The notes beneath the pieces were generated by a model, which made no database searches, was not told the DNA's origin, and worked only from the letters and a program-made list of their open reading frames with translations. From positions 1 through 64,000 of the forward strand of contig NZ_WPZY01000017.1 of the NCBI RefSeq assembly GCF_013031405.1: a stretch of 64,000 nucleotides of DNA, written 5' to 3'. The DNA comes from Ruegeria sp. HKCCD8929. Lineage in GTDB: Bacteria > Pseudomonadota > Alphaproteobacteria > Rhodobacterales > Rhodobacteraceae. Each line of letters opens with the position of its first letter. Positions within the stretch are counted from its first letter, which is position 1. This document shows positions 24,114 through 33,456 of the stretch, one piece after another. The translations under genes were made by a program, and so were the position numbers.

Positions 24114-26171
24114 ATGCGCGTCAGCGTAGGAATTGCTGTCACACTGCTCGTTGCCATCTCGATCGGCATGTCGACATCCGTTGTCCATTCGCTGTGGTGG
24201 ACAACGGCGCGCGAAAACAGCCGGATGCTTGCAGCCGAAATCAACAGCCAGATCGCGAACACTGTCCGGATCGAGGTTGGGCTTACGCTGCGATCCGCAG
24301 AAGCCGCCTGGGCCGCTGTAAGAACCGTCTTTGTCCAGAACGTCATCACCACGCGGCAGGCCGACAAGCGAGAGTTCGTGTTTCTGTCGCAATTGCAGGC
24401 TCAGCCCAACATTTCGTGGATCGTCTTCGGCTGGCCCGACGGGGATTTCTTTGCCTCCCATCGTCTCGGCGATGACGGTCTTGAGATGATCGAGATCGAC
24501 GATGAAATCCGGGATCGGATGCTGCGCATGGATCGCTACATCTTCATTCCCGGCGACATCCAGTTCGAAGAGCGGAACTTCTCGCCAACAACCTACGACC
24601 CGCGTGAGCACGCCTGGTATGGGAACTTCATCGAACGCGACGCGCCGGATTGGATCGAAGCACGCGGCCTGCCGGGCAGCGACAAGACGGCTTACGCCTT
24701 TGCCGGACCCGTCGATGTGAATCGCAGGCGGCAAGGCGTGTTGGCTGTTGTGATCGAAACCGACCGGCTGTCGCGTTTTCTCGCAACGCTGCAACCGGGT
24801 GAGTTTGGCGCAGCCTTCATCCTTGACGCGGATGGCGAAGTGATCGCCGTACCCGATCCGAACGCAGACGAAATCACTCCGGCCCGGATGGGAGAGGGTA
24901 GCTTGTACGAGGTTGCCAAGATATCCGGCGAGAAGTTGCTGGGGAGGTCAGGCGCACGTGTGGCGGCTAGTTCCACGATCCGGATCGTCAACGATGGCGT
25001 GCCCTATGCCGTCGCTTTGACGCCGCTGGGGTTCTATGGCTGGCGGGTTGCCACGGTTATTCCGGAATCGGCCTTCCTGTCGGGGTTCGACAAGACTTTG
25101 ATGAACCTGATTTACGTGTTGGTTGGCGTGGTGATCGCGGCAACAGGCTTCGCGATCTGGCTTGTTCGGCGGGTCGTCTCAAACCCGCTGGCGCGCATCG
25201 TCGAGGACCTGAGCAAAGTCGAACGCTTTGACATTGAGCAGATTGAACGCCGGCCGTCCAAACTGTCTGAACTCGCCAACCTTTCCGCAGCGACGGCGAA
25301 CATGGCGGCGGGCCTCTCGGCGTTTCGTAAATACGTGCCCACCGACCTGGTGCGGACGCTGGTGTCCGAAGGCATCCACACGCAGCCCGGCGGGGAAATG
25401 AAACAAATCTCGGTTCTGTTTTGTGACGTTGCTGGTTTCACGGGTCTGTCCGAAAAGCTCGGGCCGAAGATCGTCCAGTTGATGGAGCCCTTTTTCAGCG
25501 CCGCGTCATCTGCCATCGCGCGTAACAACGGCACGATCGACAAGTTCATGGGCGATGCGGTGATGGCGTTCTGGGGGGCGCCACGTGTGAACCCCGATCA
25601 TGCCGAGAACGCATGCCGTGCCGCCCTGGATCTCGTTGCAGCGGTCGCGGCAACCGGCATCAAGGACGATGCCGGCCAGCCCTTGCGCATCCGGCTTGGG
25701 CTCAACAGCGGTGAGGCGCTGGTTGGCAACATCGGCTCGGACCAGCGGCTGAACTACACGGCAATTGGTGACGTTGTGAATGTTGCCAGCCGCCTGGAAG
25801 GCGCCAACAAGGCATATGGCACCTCGATCCTGATCGGCCCCGAGACACGGCGCGCCGCGGGCGACACTATTGTTGTCAGGGAACTGGACACGCTCGCGGT
25901 TTTCGGCCGAACCGAAGGGCTCGTCATCTTTGAATTGATCGCGATGGCTGATGGCTTCGAAGGGTCCCGCGATTGGATCGCGGCCTATGAAGATGGGCTT
26001 GCGCATTATCGGAACAGACGGTTCGACAAGGCGGTTTCGGCCTTTGAGGCGGCGGAAAGGGCACGCGGCGGTGATCCCGCCTCTGCCGTCATGAAAAGAC
26101 GCGCCTCCGCCTTCCAAACTCAACCGCCACCACATGACTGGACGGGCGTCGCGGTTGCGGACACGAAGTGA
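24114..26171 (+). CDS. Membrane-bound class III adenylate/guanylate cyclase
   Basis: A 685-residue sensor cyclase. An N-terminal membrane helix (residues 4-25) is followed by a periplasmic sensor of about 290 residues that resembles a double-Cache domain (DPREHAWYGNFIERDAPDW; GVLAVVIETDRLSRFL), then a second helix (about 330-352) and a HAMP-like linker. The catalytic domain spans about residues 430-610 with metal-binding Asp438 (FCDVAGFTGLSE) and Asp481 (FMGDAVMAFWG), base-recognition Lys477, and LNYTAIGDVVNVASRLEGAN carrying the transition-state Asn and Arg. A short C-terminal helical region follows. It is divergent from the coiled-coil/TAXI operon, hinting that a periplasmic ligand feeds a cyclic-nucleotide signal. 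Confidence 0.92.
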   Translation: MRVSVGIAVTLLVAISIGMSTSVVHSLWWTTARENSRMLAAEINSQIANTVRIEVGLTLRSAEAAWAAVRTVFVQNVITTRQADKREFVFLSQLQAQPNISWIVFGWPDGDFFASHRLGDDGLEMIEIDDEIRDRMLRMDRYIFIPGDIQFEERNFSPTTYDPREHAWYGNFIERDAPDWIEARGLPGSDKTAYAFAGPVDVNRRRQGVLAVVIETDRLSRFLATLQPGEFGAAFILDADGEVIAVPDPNADEITPARMGEGSLYEVAKISGEKLLGRSGARVAASSTIRIVNDGVPYAVALTPLGFYGWRVATVIPESAFLSGFDKTLMNLIYVLVGVVIAATGFAIWLVRRVVSNPLARIVEDLSKVERFDIEQIERRPSKLSELANLSAATANMAAGLSAFRKYVPTDLVRTLVSEGIHTQPGGEMKQISVLFCDVAGFTGLSEKLGPKIVQLMEPFFSAASSAIARNNGTIDKFMGDAVMAFWGAPRVNPDHAENACRAALDLVAAVAATGIKDDAGQPLRIRLGLNSGEALVGNIGSDQRLNYTAIGDVVNVASRLEGANKAYGTSILIGPETRRAAGDTIVVRELDTLAVFGRTEGLVIFELIAMADGFEGSRDWIAAYEDGLAHYRNRRFDKAVSAFEAAERARGGDPASAVMKRRASAFQTQPPPHDWTGVAVADTK

Positions 26172-26424
26172 ACCCTCTTCACCGACGCCAAGGGGGTGTT
26201 GGGGCGGACTTCCGTTGGCCTGACCCCATGTCCTCGGCCATTTTCAAGGTCTGGACCTGCAATCGCAGGCGCTCCTCTATCCGAGTACGCCACCCCAGCC
26301 GAGGGTCCAGCACGCATTGTGCAGCCATCAGCCCAGCCGTAAGCCGCCGCACCGGTTTCCAATCGGTTCAGCGGACTGGCCACTATGGGTTTCACCACCC
26401 TGCCAATGCTACTAAGTTGTGCGC

Positions 26425-26679
26425 ATGACGCCCCTCGCCCATATCCTGGCTCTTCCTGTGCGCGCCTACCGGTTGGTCTTCAGCCCGTGGGTCGGGTTCA
26501 ATTGCCGATACCAACCCACCTGCTCTGCCTATGCACTGGAGGCGTTAGAAAAACACGGCGCGGTCAGGGGGGTGTGGCTTGCAACCAAGCGGATCGGGCG
26601 CTGTCATCCATGGGGCAGTGACGGGTATGATCCCGTCCCCGACAGCAAGGGCAAAGCAGCATCCGAAAGCCCGGATTGA
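26425..26679 (+). CDS. yidD: Membrane protein insertion efficiency factor YidD
   Basis: An 84-residue protein with the YidD signature: [20 protein letters not shown] followed by [15 protein letters not shown] and [15 protein letters not shown], including the three conserved Cys. It is a small amphipathic inner-face protein that helps YidC-dependent insertion. The ATG at 26425 fits the family N-terminus; a GTG two codons earlier is possible and neither has a clear ribosome-binding site. In many proteobacteria yidD lies directly before yidC next to rpmH-rnpA; here yidC is 5 kb downstream and rpmH-rnpA are not in the preceding sequence. The gap 26172-26424 holds nothing recognised. Confidence 0.93.
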   Translation: MTPLAHILALPVRAYRLVFSPWVGFNCRYQPTCSAYALEALEKHGAVRGVWLATKRIGRCHPWGSDGYDPVPDSKGKAASESPD

Positions 26680-26766
26680 CGCGCGGCGCAAGGTTGTGAC
26701 GAGCCGTCATCCTTGACCCGCATGATACACCCCGGGAAACTTGGATCAGGCAACCCCGAGGGTCCC

Positions 26767-28386
26767 ATGCAATCCAAACCCCGAACCGCTCTTCCAACTC
26801 ACGAAGTGCAAAACCAGCCGCCGGATCGCGGAGATTGCGACTTGTGGGCCTCGGACCAAGTGCTGCGTGAGAAGGTGACCCTTGCGAACGGTCAGGCGGA
26901 ACCGCTGGCCTCGCTTGGCCGCACGCTGGGAACCATGGAACTGCGCGAAGCCGGACGCGATGCAAACCGGCATCCACCGGAGCTGAACCTGTTCGACCGG
27001 GGCGGGCGGCGACTGGATGAGGTGCGGTTTCATCCCGCCTATCACCGCCTGATGGAGGTCAGCCAGTTCGCGGGATACGCGGCCATCGCCTGGGAGGGGC
27101 AGCCGGGCGGGCACGCCACCCATGCCGCGATGGTTTATCTCGCCGGACAGGTCGAACCCGGTCACTGCTGCCCGATGACGATGACCTATGCGGCAATCCC
27201 GGCGTTGGCGGCGCAAGGCGGGGTGGCCGACATCTGGCGGGAGAAACTCATGTCCCGCCGGTACGATCCAACCACGCGGCCCATCGCAGAAAAACAAGGC
27301 GCCACCCTCGGCATGGCGATGACCGAAAAACAGGGCGGTTCGGACGTGCGCGCCAACACAACGATTGCCGCGCGGGATGGCGATCACTGGCGGCTCAAAG
27401 GGCACAAATGGTTCTGCTCGGCGCCCATGTCCGATGGGTTCCTGACATTGGCACAGGCGCCGGGGGGCCTGACCTGTTTCCTGCTGCCCCGCTGGCTCGA
27501 GGGTGAGCGTAACGGAATCCATCTCATGCGGCTCAAGGACAAGCTGGGCAACCGGGCCAATGCCTCGTCCGAGGTCGAGTTCCATGATGCGCTCGCCTAC
27601 CAGTTAGGGGATGAGGGCGCAGGTGTCCGCACCATCATCGAAATGGTGCACCACACCCGCCTCGACACCGCCATGGCGCCAGCGGGACTGATGCGCGCGG
27701 CACTGGCCGAGGCACATCACTGGGTGAGCCACCGCAGCGCCTTTCAGCGGCGGCTGATCGACCAGCCGCTGATGCGCGCCGTGCTGGCCGATCTGACGCT
27801 GGACTGGGAGGGCGCACTGACCCTCGGCATGCGCGTCGCTCAAGCCTTTGACAGCAACACCCCCGAACAGCGCGCCTTTGCCCGCATCGGCGTGGCACTG
27901 GCCAAGTTCCTTGCCAACAAGCGCTGCCCGGTGGTCGTGGTCGAGGCGATGGAGGCGCTGGGTGGCATGGGTTATGTCGAGGATACCCCCCTGCCCCTGC
28001 TCTACCGCGAGGCGCCGCTTAACGGTATCTGGGAGGGGTCGGGCAATGTGATCTGCCTCGACATCCTTCGCAGCCTGGCCCGCGATCCCTTGGCCGCCGA
28101 CGCGCTGCACGCCGAATTCCAGGCTGCCACCGGCACCGACCGCCGCTATGATACTGCACTGAAAGCGCATCAGGAACGCTGGCCCGGCCTTCCGCCAGAG
28201 AGCGAGGCGCGTTGGTACGTCGAACGCACCGCACTGCTGCTTTCGGGCTCACTTCTGCTCCGAAATGCCCCCGGTCCTGTTGCAGACGGGTTCATCACAA
28301 CACGAATCGCAAATGACAGCGGCCGTATTTCAGGGTCTGTGTCCGGGCTCGATACCGATGCAGTCCTGTCGCGACTGACGGCGTGA
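26767..28386 (+). CDS. AidB-like acyl-CoA dehydrogenase family protein
   Basis: A 539-residue flavoprotein of the AidB branch of the acyl-CoA dehydrogenases. It has the family N-terminal domain, AMTEKQGGSDVRANTT, the FAD-binding region GHKWFCSAPMSDGF, and the C-terminal LYREAPLNGIWEGSGNVICLD with the catalytic-position Glu. E. coli AidB is induced by alkylating agents, binds DNA and protects against methylation damage; its enzymatic substrate is unclear. The ATG at 26767 is preferred to that at 26713 because GAGGG is 6 bp upstream and the length then matches the family (about 540). No Ada-type regulator is nearby. Confidence 0.88.
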   Translation: MQSKPRTALPTHEVQNQPPDRGDCDLWASDQVLREKVTLANGQAEPLASLGRTLGTMELREAGRDANRHPPELNLFDRGGRRLDEVRFHPAYHRLMEVSQFAGYAAIAWEGQPGGHATHAAMVYLAGQVEPGHCCPMTMTYAAIPALAAQGGVADIWREKLMSRRYDPTTRPIAEKQGATLGMAMTEKQGGSDVRANTTIAARDGDHWRLKGHKWFCSAPMSDGFLTLAQAPGGLTCFLLPRWLEGERNGIHLMRLKDKLGNRANASSEVEFHDALAYQLGDEGAGVRTIIEMVHHTRLDTAMAPAGLMRAALAEAHHWVSHRSAFQRRLIDQPLMRAVLADLTLDWEGALTLGMRVAQAFDSNTPEQRAFARIGVALAKFLANKRCPVVVVEAMEALGGMGYVEDTPLPLLYREAPLNGIWEGSGNVICLDILRSLARDPLAADALHAEFQAATGTDRRYDTALKAHQERWPGLPPESEARWYVERTALLLSGSLLLRNAPGPVADGFITTRIANDSGRISGSVSGLDTDAVLSRLTA

Positions 28387-28391
28387 CGGTT

Positions 28392-28913
28392 TCACGGTTT
28401 TTCGAACACGATGACGACTTCGCCAAGTTCCACGCCGTATTTCTTCATATAGGCGCGGTTTAGAAGACGTCGGTCGGACAATAGCCACATCCAGTCGTCG
28501 AAAGCGACCCGGATGGTCCCGTCCGGCACTGGCAAGTCGATCCGGTATTGCCAGTTGAAGACATCGCCGCGCTCTTCGCCGCGCGCAACACCCAGCACTC
28601 CGGGCGCTGTCCCCTCCCAGGTTTCATCGCCCGTTTTGGTCAGCGTCCAGACCCGCTGTTCGGTCAGTCCGTCATGATAGGTAAAGTCCTCGGTTAGTGT
28701 CAGAACCTCGCCGTCCCACTCACCCAGAATGTCGACCTTGAACCGGCGCGACACGTTCCCGAAACGGTCCTGAAACTGGCCGTAAGCGGTTGTCCGGCCT
28801 TTAAAAAACTCTTCCAGGTTAAGCTCGCGCTCCGACAGTTTGGGATCGTCGAGTGACGGTTTTCCAATACAGGCAGTCAACAGAAACAGGGCGGTCCAGA
28901 TGAGGTGGCGCAT
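28392..28913 (-). CDS. DUF3833-family lipoprotein
   Basis: A 173-residue predicted lipoprotein. A short signal (MRHLIWTALFLLTACIGKP) ends in a lipobox LTAC. The body matches DUF3833 by its LNLEEFFKGRTTAYGQFQDR, the FTYHDGLTEQRVWTLTK centre and FDDWMWLLSDRRLLNRAYM. The start at 28913 was chosen for its GAGGA ribosome-binding site and for placing the lipobox correctly. Function of the family is unknown; it is often suggested to bind lipid-like molecules. It is convergent with the AidB-like gene (5 bp apart) and divergent from ttcA. Confidence 0.88.
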   Translation of the reverse strand: MRHLIWTALFLLTACIGKPSLDDPKLSERELNLEEFFKGRTTAYGQFQDRFGNVSRRFKVDILGEWDGEVLTLTEDFTYHDGLTEQRVWTLTKTGDETWEGTAPGVLGVARGEERGDVFNWQYRIDLPVPDGTIRVAFDDWMWLLSDRRLLNRAYMKKYGVELGEVVIVFEKP

Positions 28914-29016
28914 ATCGTCCTCTTTCTTGCTGATACGCACAAACACGCCGGACGGTTCAATTCCCAGCGCCAGACCGGCCCTTGCCCGGTTTCGGCAAGT
29001 CTAGTACAGGCGGACC

Positions 29017-29886
29017 ATGTTCGACGAACCCGAAGATATCCACCCGCTTTTCGCCGGCGCGCCCTCGACCACCGAGTTCAAGAAGCTGCGCAAACGCATC
29101 GTGCGCCAATCGCGCGAGGCGATCGAGCAATATGGCATGGTGGAACGCGGCGCGAGGTGGCTGGTCTGCCTGTCGGGTGGCAAGGACAGCTACACTCTGC
29201 TGGCGGTTTTGCACGAGCTGCAATGGCGTGGATTGCTGCCGGTGGAACTGCTGGCCTGCAACCTCGATCAGGGCCAGCCGGGGTTCCCGGCCACCGTGCT
29301 GCCCGAGTTTCTTGAACGCATGGGCGTGCCGCACCGGATCGAGTATCAGGACACCTATTCCATCGTCGTCGACAAGGTGCCACAGGGGCGAACCTACTGC
29401 GCGCTCTGCTCGCGTCTGCGGCGCGGCAACCTCTACCGGATCGCGCGCGAGGAAGGATGCTCCGCCGTGGTGCTGGGCCATCATCGCGACGACATCCTGG
29501 AAACCTTCTTCATGAACCTGTTTCACGGTGGGCGCCTTGCTACCATGCCACCAAAGCTGGTCAACGAAGAGGGCGATCTGTTCGTTTACCGGCCCCTTGC
29601 GCATGTGGCCGAATCGGATTGTGAGAAATTCGCCACCGCGATGAACTATCCCATTATCCCCTGCGATCTCTGCGGCAGTCAGGACGGGCTGCAGCGCCAG
29701 CAGGTCAAGCAGATCCTCGATCAGTGGGAAAAGAACGCACCAGGCCGCCGTCAGGTCATGTTCCGAGCCCTGATGAACGCCCGCCCGTCACATTTGCTGG
29801 ACCCGAAACTCTTTGACTTTCAGGACCTTGCCCTGCAACCCGGCAAAAAAGACGAAAATTCCGACCAAATTCCGCATCTGCGTTAA
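29017..29886 (+). CDS. ttcA: tRNA 2-thiocytidine(32) synthetase TtcA
   Basis: A 289-residue tRNA-modifying enzyme that thiolates cytidine-32 using an iron-sulfur cluster. It shows the ATP-pyrophosphatase PP-loop SGGKDS (residues 53-58) and the two cluster-binding CxxC motifs at Cys128/Cys131 (TYCALCSR) and Cys216/Cys219 (PCDLCGS), plus [19 protein letters not shown]. Length is close to the family norm. It acts in the cytoplasm. It heads a plus-strand run that continues to a cyclic-di-GMP protein and yidC, with a 63-bp gap after it. Confidence 0.95.
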   Translation: MFDEPEDIHPLFAGAPSTTEFKKLRKRIVRQSREAIEQYGMVERGARWLVCLSGGKDSYTLLAVLHELQWRGLLPVELLACNLDQGQPGFPATVLPEFLERMGVPHRIEYQDTYSIVVDKVPQGRTYCALCSRLRRGNLYRIAREEGCSAVVLGHHRDDILETFFMNLFHGGRLATMPPKLVNEEGDLFVYRPLAHVAESDCEKFATAMNYPIIPCDLCGSQDGLQRQQVKQILDQWEKNAPGRRQVMFRALMNARPSHLLDPKLFDFQDLALQPGKKDENSDQIPHLR

Positions 29887-29949
29887 CGTCTGACTCAGAC
29901 TGGTTTCCTAGGGTCGCTTGTGCGTGCTCACCGCCCAAGTGAAAGGCCG

Positions 29950-31500
29950 ATGAAACCGATGCGGAAACACTCGCTGCTGACCCGATTTCGCCATCAGATC
30001 GTTCCGGTTCTGACCGGGCCACCGATCCTCGCCTTTCTGCCGGCAATCTCGCTGGGGGCGTTCTGGATTGGCGGTGAAGCGGCACTGCTGGGCGTTGCGC
30101 TGGGTCTGCCCCTGCTCTTCGCGCTGGCCGGGGCGCTAGGGGCATGGCCTGCGGAACGGCGCGTTCTGCGCGACAGCGTGACCGGGCTGATGCTGCGTGA
30201 CAGTTTCGGAACGGTGATGGAGGACATGCACGATGAGGCCCGCGCAACAGGGCGCAAATCCACCTGTTTCGTGATCGAACTGGACGATTACCGCGACCTG
30301 GTGAACCGGCATGGCCAGAGCGCGGGCGATATGGTCGCCCAGCGCAGTGGTGAGCGGATTCTGGGCGCGGTTCGGGACAATGACGTGGTCGCACGTTTGG
30401 GCGACAGCCGCTTTGCCGTCTGCCTGTCACCTGTGCCGCAACTGGACCTGGAGCTTTGCATCCAGCTGGCGGGCCGTATTCAGAGCGCGGTTGAGGATCC
30501 GATCTCGCTGGATGGCACTGCTATTTATGTGTCTTGCTCGGTCGGGTTCTGTCAGCATGGCCGCGCTCCGACTTCCGGCGGTGCCGGTTGGCTGCAAGCA
30601 GCCTCTGCCGCGCTGATTGAGGCGCAGCAGCACGGCCCCTCTGCCATCCGCGCCTTTTCACCCGATACCCCGCGCCGGGCCCGATCTCAAAGCGATTTAC
30701 GCACAGAAGTGTCGATGGCGCTGGAAAACGGGCAGATCCAGCCATGGTACCAGCCGCAAATTTCTACTGACACCGGCAAGGTGACCGGGTTCGAGGCGCT
30801 GGCGCGCTGGTCGCACCCGGTGCGCGGTATCCTGAGCCCCGACACCTTTCTGCCGTTGATCGAAGAGGCCGGTCTGATGGAGCGGTTGGGACAGGTCATG
30901 CTCTACAATGCACTGACCGCACTCAAGGCATGGGACAGTGCCGGAGTGGACGTGCCGCGCGTCGGCGTGAACTTCGCCTCGGACGAGTTGCGGAACCCGG
31001 GGCTGGTGGACCGCATCCGGTGGGAATTGGACCGGTTCGACCTGACACCCGACCGGCTGGCGGTCGAAATTCTGGAGACCGTTTTCTGCAATTCGCCTGA
31101 CGATGTTATCGCCCTGAATATCTCGGGGCTAGGGGCGCTGGGATGCCGTATCGACCTGGACGATTTCGGAGCAGGCCACGCCTCGATCGCGTCGATCCGC
31201 CGTTTCGACATCTCGCGCATCAAGATTGATCGGTCCTTCGTTATGAAAGCAGACCGCGATCCGGAGCAACAGCGCATGATCGCGGCCATTTTGACGATGG
31301 CCGAACGGCTGGAGCTGGAAACGCTGGCCGAAGGGGTCGAGACCGTGGGTGAGCACGCGCTGCTGGCCCAGCTTGGATGCGATCACGTGCAGGGCTTCGG
31401 GATCGGCAAGCCGATGCCTTTCGACCAGACCCTCGACTGGATCGCGACCCATCAGGCAAAACTGCACGATACACCCCGGATCGGACGTGAAACCGGCTGA
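29950..31500 (+). CDS. GGDEF/EAL protein, probably a c-di-GMP phosphodiesterase
   Basis: A 516-residue membrane protein with two N-terminal helices (about residues 16-60). The GGDEF domain (residues about 70-230) is degenerate: the signature position reads LGDSRF near residue 150, so cyclase activity is unlikely. The EAL domain (about 255-505) looks active: FEALARW near 282, NFASDEL, EILETVF, DLDDFGAGHAS, IKIDRSFV and EGVET are all present. It should hydrolyse cyclic di-GMP, with the GGDEF part perhaps acting as a GTP sensor. The ATG at 29950 has GAAAGG upstream; 29920 and 29959 are other options. Confidence 0.9.
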   Translation: MKPMRKHSLLTRFRHQIVPVLTGPPILAFLPAISLGAFWIGGEAALLGVALGLPLLFALAGALGAWPAERRVLRDSVTGLMLRDSFGTVMEDMHDEARATGRKSTCFVIELDDYRDLVNRHGQSAGDMVAQRSGERILGAVRDNDVVARLGDSRFAVCLSPVPQLDLELCIQLAGRIQSAVEDPISLDGTAIYVSCSVGFCQHGRAPTSGGAGWLQAASAALIEAQQHGPSAIRAFSPDTPRRARSQSDLRTEVSMALENGQIQPWYQPQISTDTGKVTGFEALARWSHPVRGILSPDTFLPLIEEAGLMERLGQVMLYNALTALKAWDSAGVDVPRVGVNFASDELRNPGLVDRIRWELDRFDLTPDRLAVEILETVFCNSPDDVIALNISGLGALGCRIDLDDFGAGHASIASIRRFDISRIKIDRSFVMKADRDPEQQRMIAAILTMAERLELETLAEGVETVGEHALLAQLGCDHVQGFGIGKPMPFDQTLDWIATHQAKLHDTPRIGRETG

Positions 31501-31626
31501 GCAATGTGGTTTGGCGGCAAAACCGCACGTTTTGCCCCAGGCCATCAGGGCGAATCCCCTTGACCTTTGGGCCCGCACTCTGTTGAACCCACCCTTGTCT
31601 CTTAATGCACAAGGTGGCTGTCCCCG

Positions 31627-33456
31627 ATGGACGATCAGAACAAGAATCTCATCCTCGCAACCGCGCTCAGCTTTCTCGTGATCCTTGTCTGGTTCGTCTT
31701 GTTCCCGCCGCCGGAACCTGAGCAGGCACCACAGGAAACAGCTGTGACATCGACCGAGGGTGAGGTGGCTCTTGCGCCCAGCGCCGCCGACACGACCGCC
31801 GCCGGAACCACCGCCGCGTTGGAGGCCGAGGTCGAGGCAGAGGCCGAAGCGCCCCGGGTTAAGATCGACACCCCCCGCCTGACCGGCAGCATCTCGTTGC
31901 TGGGTGGGCGCATCGACGATCTGTCGTTGAAGGATTACCGCGTTTCGCTGGCTGAGGATGCAGAAATCGTCAAGCTTCTTTCGCCGGTGGGTTCGCAATC
32001 CGCCTATTACGCGCTTTACGGCTGGGCGCCGAGCGCCGGGCTGACCGGTCAGGATGTCCCGGGCCCTAACTCCGTATGGGCTCTGGAGCAAGGCGAAACC
32101 CTTGGGGTTGACAACCCCATCACACTTGCCTGGAGCAACGACAACGGCCTGACTTTCCGCCGTACCATCTCGGTTGACCCCGATTACATGTTCTCGGTGA
32201 CGCAATCGGTCGAAAACACCTCGCAGGCGGGCGCCAGCATGGCCCCTTACGGCATCCTGGCCCGCCACGGAATGGGTGAGGATGCGGATCTGCCGGAGCT
32301 GAAGAACTTCTTCATCCTGCATGAAGGCGTCATCAACATGACCGACGGTACCCTGACCGAGATCGATTATGGCGATGTGCGTGACTTCGACATCGACCCG
32401 AACGAGCGCGCGCAGGCCGAGGTGTTCCAGGTCAAGGAAAACGGCTGGATCGGGTTCACCGATCACTACTGGATGACCACACTGATCCCGGCCGAGGGCG
32501 GCAACTTCAAATCCGCCGCCAAATACGATGCCCATCGCAAGATCTATCAGGCGGAAACGGTACTGCCGACGCTCACCGTCGCACCGGGTGAAACCGCCGA
32601 AGTCACCACCCGCCTGTTCGCCGGCGCCAAGGAATGGGAGACCATTCGCGAGTATCAGGATGAGGGCGTGCAGAAGTTCATCGATAGCATCGATTGGGGC
32701 TGGTTCTTCTTCCTGACCAAACCGATCTTCTGGCTACTGCACAACATTAACGTTCTGATCGGCAACATGGGCTGGTCGATCATCGGCCTGACGCTGATCA
32801 TCAAGGCGATCCTGTTCCCGCTGGCGTTCAAATCCTACGTCTCGATGGCCAAGATGAAGGAACTCCAGCCGCAGATGGAGGCCCTGAAAGAGGCCGCCGG
32901 CGACGACCGCCAGAAGATGCAGCAAGGTATGATGGAGCTCTACAAGAAGGAAAAGGTGAACCCCGCCGCGGGCTGTCTGCCGATCCTGCTGCAGATCCCG
33001 ATCTTCTTCTCGCTATACAAGGTGATCTTTGTCACCATCGAACTGCGCCAGGCCCCTTGGTTCGGTCCCTTCCGCGATCTGAGCGCGCCTGACCCAACCT
33101 CGATCCTGAACTTCTTCGGCTGGCTGCCCTGGGCGGGCCCGCAGCCCGAAAGCCTGATGGCGCTGATCTTCATCGGCATCCTGCCGCTGTTGCTGGGCAT
33201 CTCGATGTGGCTCCAGCAAAAGCTGAACCCGGCTCCCACCGATCCGACGCAGGCGATGATCTTTGCCTGGATGCCGTGGGTGTTCATGTTCATGCTGGGC
33301 AGCTTTGCCAGCGGACTGGTGGTCTACTGGATCGCCAACAACACCATCACCTTCACCCAACAGTACCTTATCATGCGCAGCCAGGGCTATACGCCGGACG
33401 TGTTCGGCAACATCAAGTCCGGCTTCAAGCGGACGCCGAAAACCGACGACAAATGA
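31627..33456 (+). CDS. yidC: Membrane protein insertase YidC
   Basis: A 609-residue Oxa1/YidC insertase. The order is an N-terminal helix (residues 7-23), an acidic Ala/Glu-rich stretch, the large periplasmic beta domain (about 75-355), and then the conserved five-helix core from FFFLTKPIFWLLHNI through KVNPAAGCLPILLQIPIFFS to YWIANNTITFTQQYLI. It inserts proteins into the inner membrane alone or with SecYEG. The stop overlaps the start of the MOSC gene (ATGA), and engB follows, so yidC, MOSC and engB form one operon. The 126-bp gap before it probably holds a promoter. Confidence 0.96.
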   Translation: MDDQNKNLILATALSFLVILVWFVLFPPPEPEQAPQETAVTSTEGEVALAPSAADTTAAGTTAALEAEVEAEAEAPRVKIDTPRLTGSISLLGGRIDDLSLKDYRVSLAEDAEIVKLLSPVGSQSAYYALYGWAPSAGLTGQDVPGPNSVWALEQGETLGVDNPITLAWSNDNGLTFRRTISVDPDYMFSVTQSVENTSQAGASMAPYGILARHGMGEDADLPELKNFFILHEGVINMTDGTLTEIDYGDVRDFDIDPNERAQAEVFQVKENGWIGFTDHYWMTTLIPAEGGNFKSAAKYDAHRKIYQAETVLPTLTVAPGETAEVTTRLFAGAKEWETIREYQDEGVQKFIDSIDWGWFFFLTKPIFWLLHNINVLIGNMGWSIIGLTLIIKAILFPLAFKSYVSMAKMKELQPQMEALKEAAGDDRQKMQQGMMELYKKEKVNPAAGCLPILLQIPIFFSLYKVIFVTIELRQAPWFGPFRDLSAPDPTSILNFFGWLPWAGPQPESLMALIFIGILPLLLGISMWLQQKLNPAPTDPTQAMIFAWMPWVFMFMLGSFASGLVVYWIANNTITFTQQYLIMRSQGYTPDVFGNIKSGFKRTPKTDDK

